Source: Panopea generosa (Eukaryota; Mollusca; Bivalvia; Adapedonta; Hiatellidae). From it: 64,000 bases of DNA. The notes below the pieces were generated by a model. It ran no database searches. It had not been told where the DNA came from and saw only the letters and a list, made by a program, of their open reading frames with translations. Shown piece by piece: positions 32,346 through 44,900 of the stretch (its first letter is position 1; the number at the start of each line of letters is the position of its first letter). The stretch covers positions 28,268,745 to 28,332,744 of the forward strand of contig CM055898.1 in the NCBI GenBank assembly GCA_029582155.1, read 5' to 3'. A program made the translations under genes and the position numbers.

Positions 32346-33739
32346 AATAAATCAGTTTAAATGTAGATTATTATCAACAACTTAACGCATGAGTAATTTA
32401 TTAATGTATTTTAAATAATTTTTAAAATATCACAATACACTCGAACGGCTACACCTTCGAGAAGCCACGTAACTCTATTGTTTTTATTACAGACAGTCTA
32501 GAGTTTATCTTACAAAAACAATTAATACGTACAATGAAGTTAAAGCTTTTCCTACCGTCAAACTCTTTCTATCCGTCTGTAATCCAATTAAGTATGATTT
32601 TTACAATTTTAATCCATCATGAATATTTTTCGTTTTTGTACACATCATCACTACTGAATGGAGTTTAATAAATGGGTGATACCGACACACCTCAATAGTA
32701 TTTCATTCTTCACGCATGTAGTGCACGTGAAAATGATGCCACAATGCCAGTGTCATTATTTAAGTACTGGCCACAGTGTGTGACAAAAAGTATGGCACAT
32801 TTTTTATTATTTTGAAACTGTTTGTTGTGTTCGCTTTTATGTTTATACTGACGCTGTATATGTAGCACCCACTTATGTTTTCTTTATTATCTTGAGGAAT
32901 ATTTGTGTTGTGTTTTGTGGGGGTTTTGTGTGTGTGATTTTTTTGTTTGTCCTAGAATATCTTAGGTAAACTTTATATTTTTTTGATAAAACTATGATTT
33001 TTCAATAGTCGAAAAGCCAATGGAACTCAAATAATAATTTTACGAAAAGAATTGTTTATTTCTGAACTAATAGATCAAACGAAAAAAATATATAATCTAT
33101 AACTACTTTAAAAAATATATTTATGTCATGTTATATGTTACGTTGTTAGGTGAATAGAGGGATGGCCCATCCGACACTTGTACACCTATCACGGGTTGAC
33201 TAAATTGAACACCATTCAACAAAAAGGTGTAATTAAGCTGTGTGTATTTGAAGGTAGAAATAACGCTCTAAATGTCTGAAAATATAAAACGAAATGAATA
33301 CAAAGCATCGTATTATCATGAATAAATATAATCCGAGAATGATTTGGTATTTTAAACCCACCAAAACGTAATAACAACGACAGCTTAATCAGAGAGGTAA
33401 ACTTAAAACGAAATTCCCATCCTTAAGAAACAGAACTTAATACTGTTTGACGACCTTCACATTGTCATTTTGAGTCTAAGATGAAATAAATTCTACAATA
33501 CATAAACCAATACGACGAGTAATATCAAAATCAATATGAACTCACGTGACTTATTTAAAAACGTCACAAAATATGTAAGGAAATCCGTATTTGGCTTTTA
33601 GATCATATATACCCTTATGGCAATACGGGGTCATTGAGTATATACAGGTATGAACTATTTTGGGCAATGGTTTTACCAAAATTCAAATTTTGAAAAATCC
33701 TGATATACTTACTTTAAAAATTAATAACTAAATACACGA
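32346..33739. other. Gene-free stretch, possibly LINE 3' end at its start
   Basis: No supported gene. A few residual coding-like segments near 32480-32620 may be the last remains of the LINE ORF2. From about 32650 on nothing is recognised. Confidence 0.45.
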
Positions 33740-33830
33740 ATGAATTAGTGAATGAATGAATGAATGCACGAATGAACGAACGAACGAACGAAAGAACGAA
33801 CGAATTAATTAATTAATTAATTAATTAATA
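33740..33830. repeat. Compound tetranucleotide microsatellite
   Basis: Successive runs of GAAT, GAAC and AATT tetramers, a step-wise changing microsatellite. Confidence 0.9.
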
Positions 33831-33849
33831 GTGTGATAATGGGGGTTGA

Positions 33850-34165
33850 TAATAATGCATGTTTAAACCTTTAAATAAAACATAAAATAAAACTTGGTAT
33901 AATCGTAAACGTGTCTCCCACACATTTCTCTACTTTACTGAACGTAATTACATTCTCTTACAAACTCCATAAACCTAACAAAAAGCACTCAGTATGTAAT
34001 AAGCAATTTTACCCCCAATCTATTTATAAGCATATCTGATACTCCATATCAAAATGTAGACATAGATATGTACTGCAGGGAGTAGACTAAATTGTGTCTG
34101 GCACTATTGTAATCTGCTTATGGTTAAATCACCACCAAGCGGCGTTGTTAAATGATTCAAGAGAC
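33850..34165 (+). repeat. Dispersed repeat R4, copy 1
   Basis: Diverged match to 63290-63590 in the same orientation. Shared: ACGTGTCTC, CTGAACGTAATT / TTGAACGTAATT, TTCTCTTACA, CATAAACCTA, TGTAGACATAGATATGT / CGTAGACATGGATATGT, TCTGGCACTAT and ATCACCACCAAGCGGCG / ATCACCACGGGGCGGTT. No coding domain. Confidence 0.75.
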
Positions 34166-34646
34166 AATATACAAAATGTTATTTATAGTCGGTTGTATAT
34201 AAATTTCAGACAACATTAGCTTTGTATATCTACTATACCAATGTATAGGTGCTATTGACAAAGCAATATTACAAGTTATACAAATACAGAGTAAATTATT
34301 GAAGGGAGAAAGCGAAAAAATTGTATTTTATAAACACTATAATTGGATATAGTATCTTGGTTTAATTGGCAAGGGAAGGTTTCTGAATTAGTGCATAAAC
34401 ATTGATAATCTGCACATGTTGTGCTTTCTTCTCAGTTGAATGTTTCTTTGTGCTCTCAACAAAATAAGGTGTGGCTCTTCCGCTTTTTTTTCACGTAGGA
34501 AGGTATAGGCCAATAACAATATGTACAATAACTGATTTGTTATATAGTTTATGTGTGCTGTTATGGTTGTCTAGTTTTTAAATGTTATTCGCCTTGTGAA
34601 GCCGGAAAGGTATCGTATAGTCCCTAATCACACCTATATAACCAGC
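34166..34646. other. Gene-free stretch
   Basis: Nothing recognised. It runs up to the target-site duplication of the adjoining SINE. Confidence 0.4.
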
Positions 34647-34658
34647 TCGAACAACAAA
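34647..34658 (+). repeat. Target-site duplication, left (SINE-D)
   Basis: TCGAACAACAAA, identical to 34976-34987. Confidence 0.9.
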
Positions 34659-34975
34659 GACCGCGGCGTGGTCTAGTGGTAGAGCATCCGCCTCGCATGC
34701 GGAAGGTCGCGGGTTCAATCCCCGGCCGGGTCATATCAAAGACTTTAAAAATGGTACTAAAAGCTTCCTCGCTTGACGCTCAGCATTTAGAGGAGAGTTT
34801 TAGGTCTGGTCGGCCCGGTGTTAGTATAATGTGACTGGGTGGAGTATCATACCATGTGTCTGCGGCATGATACTCCAGTTTAACAGCGCTTAGAATACTG
34901 TTTCAAGTAGACACCGTCGCAATATGACTGGAAAAAATAATGAAAGCGACGCTAAACACCATACAACAACAACAA
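34659..34975 (+). mobile_element. Complete SINE-D, tRNA-derived, 317 bp
   Basis: The tRNA-like head (34659-34733) has an A-box TGGTCTAGTGG (34669-34679), an anticodon-type stem-loop TCCGC-CTCGCAT-GCGGA (anticodon CGC, Ala-like) and a B-box GGTTCAATCCC (34712-34722). The acceptor stem has two mismatches, so it is not a functional tRNA gene. The body includes GTATAATGTGACTGGGTGG and GGCATGATACTCCAGT inside an inverted stretch (GGAGTATCATACC / GGCATGATACTCC), then AGTAGACACCGTCGC, AATATGACTGGAAAAA and GCGACGCTAAACACC, ending in an ACAACAACAACA tail. Exact 12-bp duplications flank it, so it is a true, rather young retrotransposition. The conserved middle resembles the shared central domains described for mollusc SINEs; the family name is not asserted. 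Confidence 0.95.
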
Positions 34976-34987
34976 TCGAACAACAAA
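34976..34987 (+). repeat. Target-site duplication, right (SINE-D)
   Basis: TCGAACAACAAA, identical to 34647-34658, directly after the ACA-rich tail. Confidence 0.9.
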
Positions 34988-35502
34988 TAGTAACACTTGT
35001 TTAAAATTTACAACACATAAAAGTAAACCTACCTTAGAACTAGTTTTACCTGGACAGTCTAAGTTTACTGTATCTTTAATCGAAATATTTATATTAAATG
35101 GTGTCATTTCATGTAGCTTATGTTTTTCAAGTGTTACGATATTTCTTTCTTGAAATCCTTAGAAATATGTTGTTTCTTTGCAAAGAAGAAAAGAGAAACG
35201 TTTATGTTTCAACTGTTTTTGTTATTAGAGTCATTTTTTAATTGATGGAGATTATGAGCATTATCTTTTTTTTACCGTGGACATATATTTTCTCACTTTA
35301 TTTACAGTACTTAGATGTCTCCGTAAAGAACACGTGGCACTTTCTTACTACGTAGTAGGCTCTAATCAGATATCCTAGACTCTTTATTTTTCAACAATTT
35401 GAAGGAGAGACGCAAAACAAAATATTGATATTATCTAATTAAGCCATGAGAAATATAGTTCTGAATATGCCAAACAGTCCAGACATGTAATAACACAATG
35501 TT
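34988..35502. other. Gene-free stretch
   Basis: AT-rich with no supported gene or repeat. Confidence 0.4.
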
Positions 35503-35635
35503 ATTAATCAAGTGAATGCATGTTGGCTTTTATAATTGGTCGACGACTGTCGTATTGGCACGGGCCGTCGTGCGATGGCCAATATGACAGACATGAACCC
35601 AATATCAAGTCAATACGAATTCACTTAATCTATGG
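35503..35635. repeat. Imperfect hairpin or small foldback
   Basis: Core TGTCGTATTGGCACG (from 35548) pairs with CGTGCGATGGCCAATATGACA (to 35589). Further out, TTAATCAAGTGAATGC (about 35502-35521) is complementary to GAATTCACTTAATCT (about 35618-35632). It may be a small MITE; no duplication of the target is certain. Confidence 0.55.
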
Positions 35636-36593
35636 TATCTTTATTTTTTATTAACTATAGCCCTCCTTTTCAAAGTCTGCTTGAACCGTTCTATGTAAGA
35701 AATGTGCATTCGTGTCAGTTACTCGAGCACAAAACATCAAGAGTAACTATATATTTATATCATTTAAATAATGGTGAGATTTAGCGTGATATATAAAGTC
35801 GCATGATGTTTGCAAGATGGCGTCGTGATAAAACATAACAATGACTCCCATATTTGCAGAATATTGTAACCAATCACAACACTTGGTTTCATATTGGCCG
35901 AGCATCTCTTCCAATCAAAACACTCAGTTATCGCATTTGCATTGTTTGGTCGTATTGACCGAGTTCAGCTTCATATTTGCGTGTTCCTTACAATGTGAAC
36001 GCTGCCATTTTCACTTTTATGTCATACATCAAATATTTAATAGTTTATTAATATGGATTTATATTGAATATTGTTTCTGTTAAGTTCACGAACTTAATAA
36101 TGGCTTGACAAAAATTTTTTGGAAGAACAGAAAGCAACCAAAGCAATATATTAAAATATACTCTTGTCATTTTTATTTTCATCACTTCTGGATGAACTCA
36201 GTAGTTCAAAGGAACGATAAATAATAACAACGTTGGGCTAAAATGAGGGGCAGTGTTTTACTATCGCGCCGCACCGCACACAAGACTTCTGTTGTCGACG
36301 TTATGTTAAAGGGTCACTCATGTAAATTGTTACCAAACAATATGAAAACTGTAGGCAATTGCAACCTTATAGTAACGAAGATGATTGTTTTGCGATAACC
36401 AGGTTATGGATTCATCGATAATTTGAGTCTGAGAATTAGACTCAGACTCAAAACTTACATTTTTGTAAAAGTCTGTAAACATACAATTGTGAGAAATAAA
36501 TACGATATTGTTATATTCTCTGTTGAATAATCATTCAAACTGCTTTCTTTCTGCAAAATAATATAGTATTTTGCTTTTTTATTTTAATCTTAA
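35636..36593. other. Gene-free stretch
   Basis: No gene is supported; the 80-codon frame at 35841-36083 has no recognisable domain. A small inverted motif GAGTCTGAGAATTAGACTC lies near 36426. Confidence 0.45.

Positions 36594-36631
<38 letters not shown>
36594..36631. repeat. (TA)n microsatellite
   Basis: Uninterrupted TA dinucleotides, about 18 units. A similar shorter TA run lies at 37076-37104, and the sequence by each run shares a CCGTTGTTGTGATTTCAA / CCGTTATTGTTATTTCAA segment, so the two may be parts of related repeats. Confidence 0.9.
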
Positions 36632-36633
<2 letters not shown>

Positions 36634-38139
36634 GGAAATGAAAATCCGTTGTTGTGATTTCAATATAACTCTTCATGAAATAAATACATATGAATTCTTT
36701 GTATCTTTATAATCCAACGTGTTTCTAAATCTGTCCTTTTTATAGCATGTGAGTAGTCATGTATCCTTAACTGTATCCAACTCATATAAAACAAACAGTT
36801 TATGCTTGTAAATTTTCCGTCCAGTCCAGATGTGTTGCATGTAAAACCATAGTATATCAGTCATGGTTGACACAAAATCTATTGGTTTGGTAGATGCCAT
36901 GCGTTTGTGTCTATGGTTTGCATTGTAACTAGGTGCGCTCACCGTTATGTCTTGTCTATACATTTATGTATGTAGTTAATAAATAATTACCTATATATGC
37001 ATATATATTGTGATTTGCATCTGAAAAGATCCAAAATCGGAAATTCCGTTATTGTTATTTCAATTATCTCCCTTTATATATATATATATATATACATATA
37101 TATATTCTTTCCAATTCCATAAATTGTTCTGTTTTCATCAAATATATCTGTGTTGATATCCGGTATTGATATGTGTGTCAGCTAGCTTCATTTCTTTTCA
37201 ACACATAGCATATACTTTCGTTTTGACAAAGTACTAGACGAAACGCAAAACTTTATTTTAATCAATCCTTCATATTTGATTTCAGAGGCCATCTCATTGT
37301 AAGTTAAATTTTGAAGAATTTAAAACGAAACCAAAATCATGTGACAAGTATAACTCTAAAATTTCAGGTTCATTATAAAAGCAGTTAATATCTGCGTGGT
37401 TACATAAAATATAAAACACTCTCATAAATCGAAATTGTTAAATTTTAATATAAACATCATTGGTCCGGTTTTCGTACAATGCAAGACTTTTTAATCTTAC
37501 TGGCACAATTATTATAATAATTGATAAAAAGATTCATTGGAAGCAAGTAACGACATCAAAAAAAAGTTTTGAATATCTCATGACGGAAAATAAGCTAAGC
37601 TACACCTATCAATCACATAGCGCGACTTAAATATCTCCTAAACTTTCTGCCAAAGTGGAGGGTAATGTAAGGTGTGGTTAATGTACAAACAGCTGTATCC
37701 ATTCAATACCTGTCAGTTACGGTACAGTGTGCTTAGAAAGACCTTATAAAGCATCTGCTTCAAGTCTGCAGAGAGTGTATAAACACAGATTCATGTGTAT
37801 GTGTTTACAACTTAGAGCTCACAAGCTCCTCCCTAGGATTTCATGGAAATAATTTGGCGGCAGTTGGAGCTAAACTTTTTGTTCAAACTGCATACAGCAA
37901 CAATTTTGGAAAATATTATTTGTCAATAAAATGTATTAACAATAATCTGGTAGTGTGCAAAATTATAACAAAAACAATGCAGTGGTGACTAAGAAATCTT
38001 GAAAAAAGGTTCTCTGATTTTAATCAAGTATATAATTATAGAAGACCTGTCCTCCCATCGCCATCTTGAGGCTTGTTTATGGCAGTTGGGGATAGTACTC
38101 TATTCTCTAACATCAATACCTGAGGTTTATTAACCCCAA
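36632..38139. other. Gene-free stretch with second (TA)n tract
   Basis: No gene or RNA is supported. The reverse frame 36757-36963 (68 codons) has no recognisable domain. Confidence 0.45.
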
Positions 38140-38297
38140 TGAACAAGCAGGGAATTCTATTCCTGTCACGCAATTTATAAAAGTTGAACGCTTACTGAAC
38201 TGTGACGTCAGTTGAAGAAACTTACCAATCAACGTGCTCAAATGTGGCTTTCCCAACATTGCTTTTTGACGGACATAATCGGAAGACCGAATGAATG
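38140..38297 (-). repeat. Dispersed repeat R1, copy d, with intact CRE and CCAAT sites
   Basis: Reverse-strand copy of R1 with the best-preserved promoter-like sites: a palindromic TGACGTCA (cAMP-response-element type) and, about 30 bp from it, GATTGG (inverted CCAAT). The ends read CCGATTATGTCCGTC and GACAGGAATAGAATTCCCTG. The sites could derive from the promoter of a mobile element; no coding part is attached. Confidence 0.78.
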
Positions 38298-38858
38298 AAC
38301 TATATGATTCGAAGGAACCAGAACAAATAAAACAGAGTCAAATACGGGAAGACTGCCGTTTCGAATGTCTTTTCATGCTATATATTGAACATACAGAACA
38401 CAGACAAGAAAACAAGAAAAGAAAATAGCAGAGTTTGGTTTTATTGTCTCTGTTCATGTGAGGAAATTAAATACGTAATAACTTTCACGCTCATTAGCAA
38501 CGACTTTAGCGATAGTGTGTTTTGGAGCAACACTTCACTCTTTTCTCCGGGAACTATATTACACTACCTGAATACGTGCATCATTACATAATATCTTATT
38601 TTTTGACTGTTGTTACAGCAAAGAAATCTATTTTTCAGATTATTGGTACCGTATGCAATTTCAACAATAGAACAAAGGAGCAACTACAAGTTTATCAAAA
38701 TACAAATCGGCAGCACATGTATTAATTTCTTTGTGCATTTTATCGTTTTAATCAAGAACGACAAACAATTTAGCGTCCTTCGTAGACAAATTATATTCCT
38801 AGTTATTTTGTTTGGCGTATAACAAATCAAATTTATATTTCCAATATGAAGAATGTGA
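38298..38858. other. Left flank of the giant foldback, no gene
   Basis: Three overlapping small frames (38385-38591, 38522-38725, 38610-38822) have no recognised domain. The sequence is not shared with the right flank after 54533, so inverted homology stops at the element boundary. Confidence 0.5.
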
Positions 38859-38867
38859 AAAAAAACG
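38859..38867 (+). repeat. 9-bp target-site duplication, left (giant foldback)
   Basis: AAAAAAACG, identical to 54525-54533. The left side has one further A before it. The A-run makes chance matching easier than for a complex 9-mer, but its exact placement against both element ends is notable. Confidence 0.8.
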
Positions 38868-38902
38868 AGTTGCGTGAAGTTGGCTATGAGATCGGCAATC
38901 GG
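38868..38902 (+). repeat. Left terminal cap of the foldback (non-satellite)
   Basis: About 35 bp, starting AGTTGCGTGAAGTTGGC and continuing TATGAGATCGGCAATCGG, lie outside the satellite monomers. They occur only here and, inverted, at about 54490-54524. They are the best candidate transposase-recognition ends. Confidence 0.85.
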
Positions 38903-41900
38903 AGATCAACATTCAATACAGATCCAGGTCTGAGATCGTAGATCAACATTCAAAAAAAAAGTCAAAATTTGAATAACGACCCAGGTCTGCAATCGTAGAT
39001 CGACATTCAAAATAAAATTAAAAATACGGACAAAATTTGAATGCAGATCCAGGTCTGACATCGTAGATCAACATTCAAAATAAAAGTTAAAAGACGGACA
39101 AAACTTGAATACAGACCCAGGTCTGCAATCGTAGATCGACATTCAAAATAAAAGTTAAAAGACGGAGTTAACTTGAATGCAGATCCAGGTCTGAGATCGT
39201 AGATCAACATTCAAAATAAAAGTCGAAATTTGAATAACGACCCAGGTCTGCAATCGTAGATCGACATTCAAAATAAAATTAAAAATACGGACAAAATTTG
39301 AATGCAGATCCAGGTCTGAGATCGTAGATCGACATTCAAAATAAAATCTAAAATACGGACAAAACTTGAATACAGACCCAGGTCTGAGATCGTAGATCAA
39401 CATTCAAAATAAAAGTCGGAATTTGAATACCGACCCAGATCTGCAATCGTAGATCAACATTCAAAATAAAATTAAAAATACGGACAAAATTGGAATGCAG
39501 ATCCAGGTCTGAGATCGTAGATCAACATTCAAAAAAAAAGTCAAAATTTGAATAACGACCCAGGTCTGCAATCGTAGATCGACATTCAAAATAAAAGTTA
39601 AAAGACGGAGTTAACTTGAATGCAGATCCAGGTCTGAGATCGTAGATCAACATTCAAAATAAAAGTCGGAATTTGAATACCGACCCAGGTCTGCAATCGT
39701 AGATCGACATTCAAAATAAAATTAAAAATACGGACAAAATTTGAATGCAGATCCAGGTCTGACATCGTAGATCAACATTCAAAATAAAAGTTAAAAGACG
39801 GACAGAACTTGAATACAGACCCAGGTCTGAGATCGTAGATCAACATTCAAAATAAAAGTCGGAATTTGAATACCGACCCAGGTCTGCAATCGTAGATCGA
39901 CATTCAAAATAAAATCTAAAATAATGACAAAACTTGAATACAGACCCAGGTCTGCAATCGTAGATCGACATTCAAAATAAAAGAGAAAAGACGGAGTTAA
40001 CTTGAATGCAGATCCAGGTCTGACATCGTAGATCAACATTCAAAATAAAAGTCGGAATTTGAATACCGACCCAGGTCTGCAATCGTAGATCGACATTCAA
40101 AATAAAATTAAAAATACGGACAAAATTTGAATGCAGACCCAGGTCTGAGATCGTAGATCAACATTCAAAATAAAAGTCGAAATTTGAATACCGACCCAGG
40201 TCTGCAATCGTAGATCGACATTCAAAATAAAATTAAAAATACGGACAAAATTTGAATGCAGATCCAGGTCTGACATCGTAGATCAACATTCAAAATAAAA
40301 GTTAAAAGACGGACAAAACTTGAATACAGACCCAGGTCTGCAATCGTAGATCGACATTCAAAATAAAAGTTAAAAGACGGAGTTAACTTGAATGCAGATC
40401 CAGGTCTGAGATCGTAGATCAACATTCAAAATAAAAGTCGAAATTTGAATACCGACCCAGGTCTGCAATCGTAGATCGACATTCAAAATAAAATTAAAAA
40501 TACGGACAAAATTTGAATGCAGATCCAGGTCTGAGATCGTAGATCGACATTCAAAATAAAATCTAAAATACGGACAAAACTTGAATACAGACCCAGGTCT
40601 GAGATCGTAGATCAACATTCAAAATAAAAGTCGGAATTTGAATACCGACCCAGATCTGCAATCGTAGATCAACATTCAAAATAAAATTAAAAATACGGAC
40701 AAAATTTGAATGCAGATCCAGGTCTGACATCGTAGATCAACATTCAAAATAAAAGTTAAAAGACGGACAAAACTTGAATACAGACCCAGGTCTGCAATCG
40801 TAGATCGACATTCAAAATAAAAGTTAAAAGACGGAGTTAACTTGAATGCAGATCCAGGTCTGAGATCGTAGATCAACATTCAAAATAAAAGTCGAAATTT
40901 GAATACCGACCCAGGTCTGCAATCGTAGATCAACATTCAAAATAAAATTAAAAATACGGACAAAATTTGAATGCAGATCCAGGTCTGACATCGTAGATCA
41001 ACATTCAAAATAAAAGTTTAAAGACGGACAGAACTTGAATACAGACCCAGGTCTGAGATCGTAGATCAACATTCAAAATAAAAGTCGGAATTTGAATACC
41101 GACCCAGGTCTGCAATCGTAGATCGACATTCAAAATAAAATCTAAAATAATGACAAAACTTGAATACAGACCCAGGTCTGCAATCGTAGATCGACATTCA
41201 AAATAAAAGAGAAAAGACGGAGTTAACTTGAATGCAGATCCAGGTCTGACATCGTAGATCAACATTCAAAATAAAAGTCGGAATTTGAATACCGACCCAG
41301 GTCTGCAATCGTAGATCGACATTCAAAATAAAATTAAAAATACGGACAAAATTTGAATGCAGACCCAGGTCTGAGATCGTAGATCAACATTCAAAATAAA
41401 AGTCGAAATTTGAATACCGACCCAGGTCTGCAATCGTAGATCGACATTCAAAATAAAATTAAAAATACGGACAAAATTTGAATGCAGATCCAGGTCTGAC
41501 ATCGTAGATCAACATTCAAAATAAAAGTTAAAAGACGGACAAAACTTGAATACAGACCCAGGTCTGCAATCGTAGATCGACATTCAAAATAAAAGTTAAA
41601 AGACGGAGTTAACTTGAATGCAGATCCAGGTCTGAGATCGTAGATCAACATTCAAAATAAAAGTCGAAATTTGAATACCGACCCAGGTCTGCAATCGTAG
41701 ATCGACATTCAAAATAAAATTAAAAATACGGACAAAATTTGAATGCAGATCCAGGTCTGAGATCGTAGATCGACATTCAAAATAAAATCTAAAATACGGA
41801 CAAAACTTGAATACAGACCCAGGTCTGAGATCGTAGATCAACATTCAAAATAAAAGTCGGAATTTGAATACCGACCCAGATCTGCAATCGTAGATCAACA

Positions 41901-44900
41901 TTCAAATAAAATTAAAAATACGGACAAAATTTGAATGCAGATCCAGGTCTGACATCGTAGATCAACATTCAAAATAAAAGTCGGAATTTGAATACCGACC
42001 CAGGTCTGCAATCGTAGATCGACATTCAAAATAAAATCTAAAATACTGACAAAACTTGAATACAGACCCAGGTCTGCAATCGTAGATCGACATTCAAAAT
42101 AAAAGAGAAAAGACGGAGTTAACTTGAATGCAGATCCAGGTCTGACATCGTAGATCAACATTCAAAATAAAAGTCGGAATTTGAATACCGACCCAGGTCT
42201 GCAATCGTAGATCGACATTCAAAATAAAATTAAAAATACGGACAAAATTTGAATGCAGATCCAGGTCTGACATTGTAGATCAACATTCAAAATAAAAGTT
42301 AAAAGACGGACAGAACTTGAATACAGACCCAGGTCTGAGATCGTAGATCAACATTCAAAATAAAAGTCGGAATTTGAATACCGACCCAGATCTGCAATCG
42401 TAGATCAACATTCAAAATAAAATTAAAAATACGGACAAAATTTGAATGCAGATCCAGGTCTGAGATCGTAGATCAACATTCAAAAAAAAAGTCAAAATTT
42501 GAATAACGACCCAGGTCTGCAATCGTAGATCGACATTCAAAATAAAAGTTAAAAGACGGAGTTAACTTGAATGCAGATCCAGGTCTGAGATCGTAGATCA
42601 ACATTCAAAATAAAAGTTAAAAGACGGACAGAACTTGAATACAGACCCAGGTCTGAGATCGTAGATCAACATTCAAAATAAAATTAAAAATACGGACAAA
42701 ATTTGAATGCAGATCCAGGTCTGACATTGTAGATCAACATTCAAAATAAAAGTTAAAAGACGGACAGAACTTGAATACAGACCCAGGTCTGAGATCGTAG
42801 ATCAACATTCAAAATAAAAGTCGGAATTTGAATACCGACCCAGGTCTGCAATCGTAGATCGACATTCAAAATAAAATCTAAAATAATGACAAAACTTGAA
42901 TACAGACCCAGGTCTGCAATCGTAGATCGACATTCAAAATAAAAGAGAAAAGACGGAGTTAACTTGAATGCAGATCCAGGTCTGACATCGTAGATCAACA
43001 TTCAAAATAAAAGTCGGAATTTGAATACCGACCCAGGTCTGCAATCGTAGATCGACATTCAAAATAAAATTAAAAATACGGACAAAATTTGAATGCAGAC
43101 CCAGGTCTGAGATCGTAGATCAACATTCAAAATAAAAGTCGAAATTTGAATACCGACCCAGGTCTGCAATCGTAGATCGACATTCAAAATAAAATTAAAA
43201 ATACGGACAAAATTTGAATGCAGATCCAGGTCTGACATCGTAGATCAACATTCAAAATAAAAGTTAAAAGACGGACAAAACTTGAATACAGACCCAGGTC
43301 TGCAATCGTAGATCGACATTCAAAATAAAAGTTAAAAGACGGAGTTAACTTGAATGCAGATCCAGGTCTGAGATCGTAGATCAACATTCAAAATAAAAGT
43401 CGAAATTTGAATACCGACCCAGGTCTGCAATCGTAGATCGACATTCAAAATAAAATTAAAAATACGGACAAAATTTGAATGCAGAGTCCAGGTCTGAGAT
43501 CGTAGATCGACATTCAAAATAAAATCTAAAATACGGACAAAACTTGAATACAGACCCAGGTCTGAGATCGTAGATCAACATTCAAAATAAAAGTCGGAAT
43601 TTGAATACCGACCCAGATCTGCAATCGTAGATCAACATTCAAAATAAAATTAAAAATACGGACAAAATTTGAATGCAGATCCAGGTCTGACATCGTAGAT
43701 CAACATTCAAAATAAAAGTTAAAAGACGGACAAAACTTGAATACAGACCCAGGTCTGCAATCGTAGATCGACATTCTAAATAAAAGTTAAAAGACGGAGT
43801 TAACTTGAATGCAGATCCAGGTCTGAGATCGTAGATCAACATTCAAAATAAAAGTCGAAATTTGAATACCGACCCAGGTCTGCAATCATAGATCGACATT
43901 CAAAATAAAATTAAAAATACGGACAAAATTTGAATGCAGATCCAGGTCTGAGATCGTAGATCGACATTCAAAATAAAATCTAAAATACGGACAAAACTTG
44001 AATACAGACCCAGGTCTGAGATCGTAGATCAACATTCAAAATAAAAGTCGGAATTTGAATACCGACCCAGATCTGCAATCGTAGATCAACATTCAAAATA
44101 AAATTAAAAATACGGACAAAATTTGAATGCAGATCCAGGTCTGAGATCGTAGATCAACATTAAAAAAAAAAGTCAAAATTTGAATAACGACCCAGGTCTG
44201 CAATCGTAGATCGACATTCAAAATAAAATCTAAAATACGGACAGAAATTGAATACAGACCCAGGTCTGAGATCGTAGATCAACATTCAAAATAAAAGTCG
44301 GAATTTGAATACAGACCCAGGTCTGAGATCGTAGATCAACATTCAAAATAAAAGTTAAAAGGCGGACAGAACTTGAATACAGACCCAGGTCTGAGATCGT
44401 AGATCAACATTCAAAATAAAAGTTAAAAGACGGACAAAACTTGAATACAGACCCAGGTCTGCAATCGTAGATCGACATTCAAAATAAAAGTTAAAAGACG
44501 GAGTTAACTTGAATGCAGATCCAGGTCTGAGATCGTAGATCAACATTCAAAATAAAAGTCGGAATTTGAATACCGACCCAGGTCTGCAATCGTAGATCGA
44601 CATTCAAAATAAAATCTAAAATACTGACAAAACTTGAATACAGACCCAGGTCTGCAATCGTAGATCGACATTCAAAATAAAAGAGAAAAGACGGAGTTAA
44701 CTTGAATGCAGATCCAGGTCTGACATCGTAGATCAACATTCAAAATAAAAGTCGGAATTTGAATACCGACCCAGGTCTGCAATCGTAGATCGACATTCAA
44801 AATAAAATTAAAAATACGGACAAAATTTGAATGCAGACCCAGGTCTGAGATCGTAGATCAACATTCAAAATAAAAGTCGAAATTTGAATACCGACCCAGG

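Noticed and set aside
34659..34733. Functional tRNA-Ala gene
   Set aside because: The acceptor stem has two mismatches, and the segment continues into a SINE body with tail and target-site duplications.
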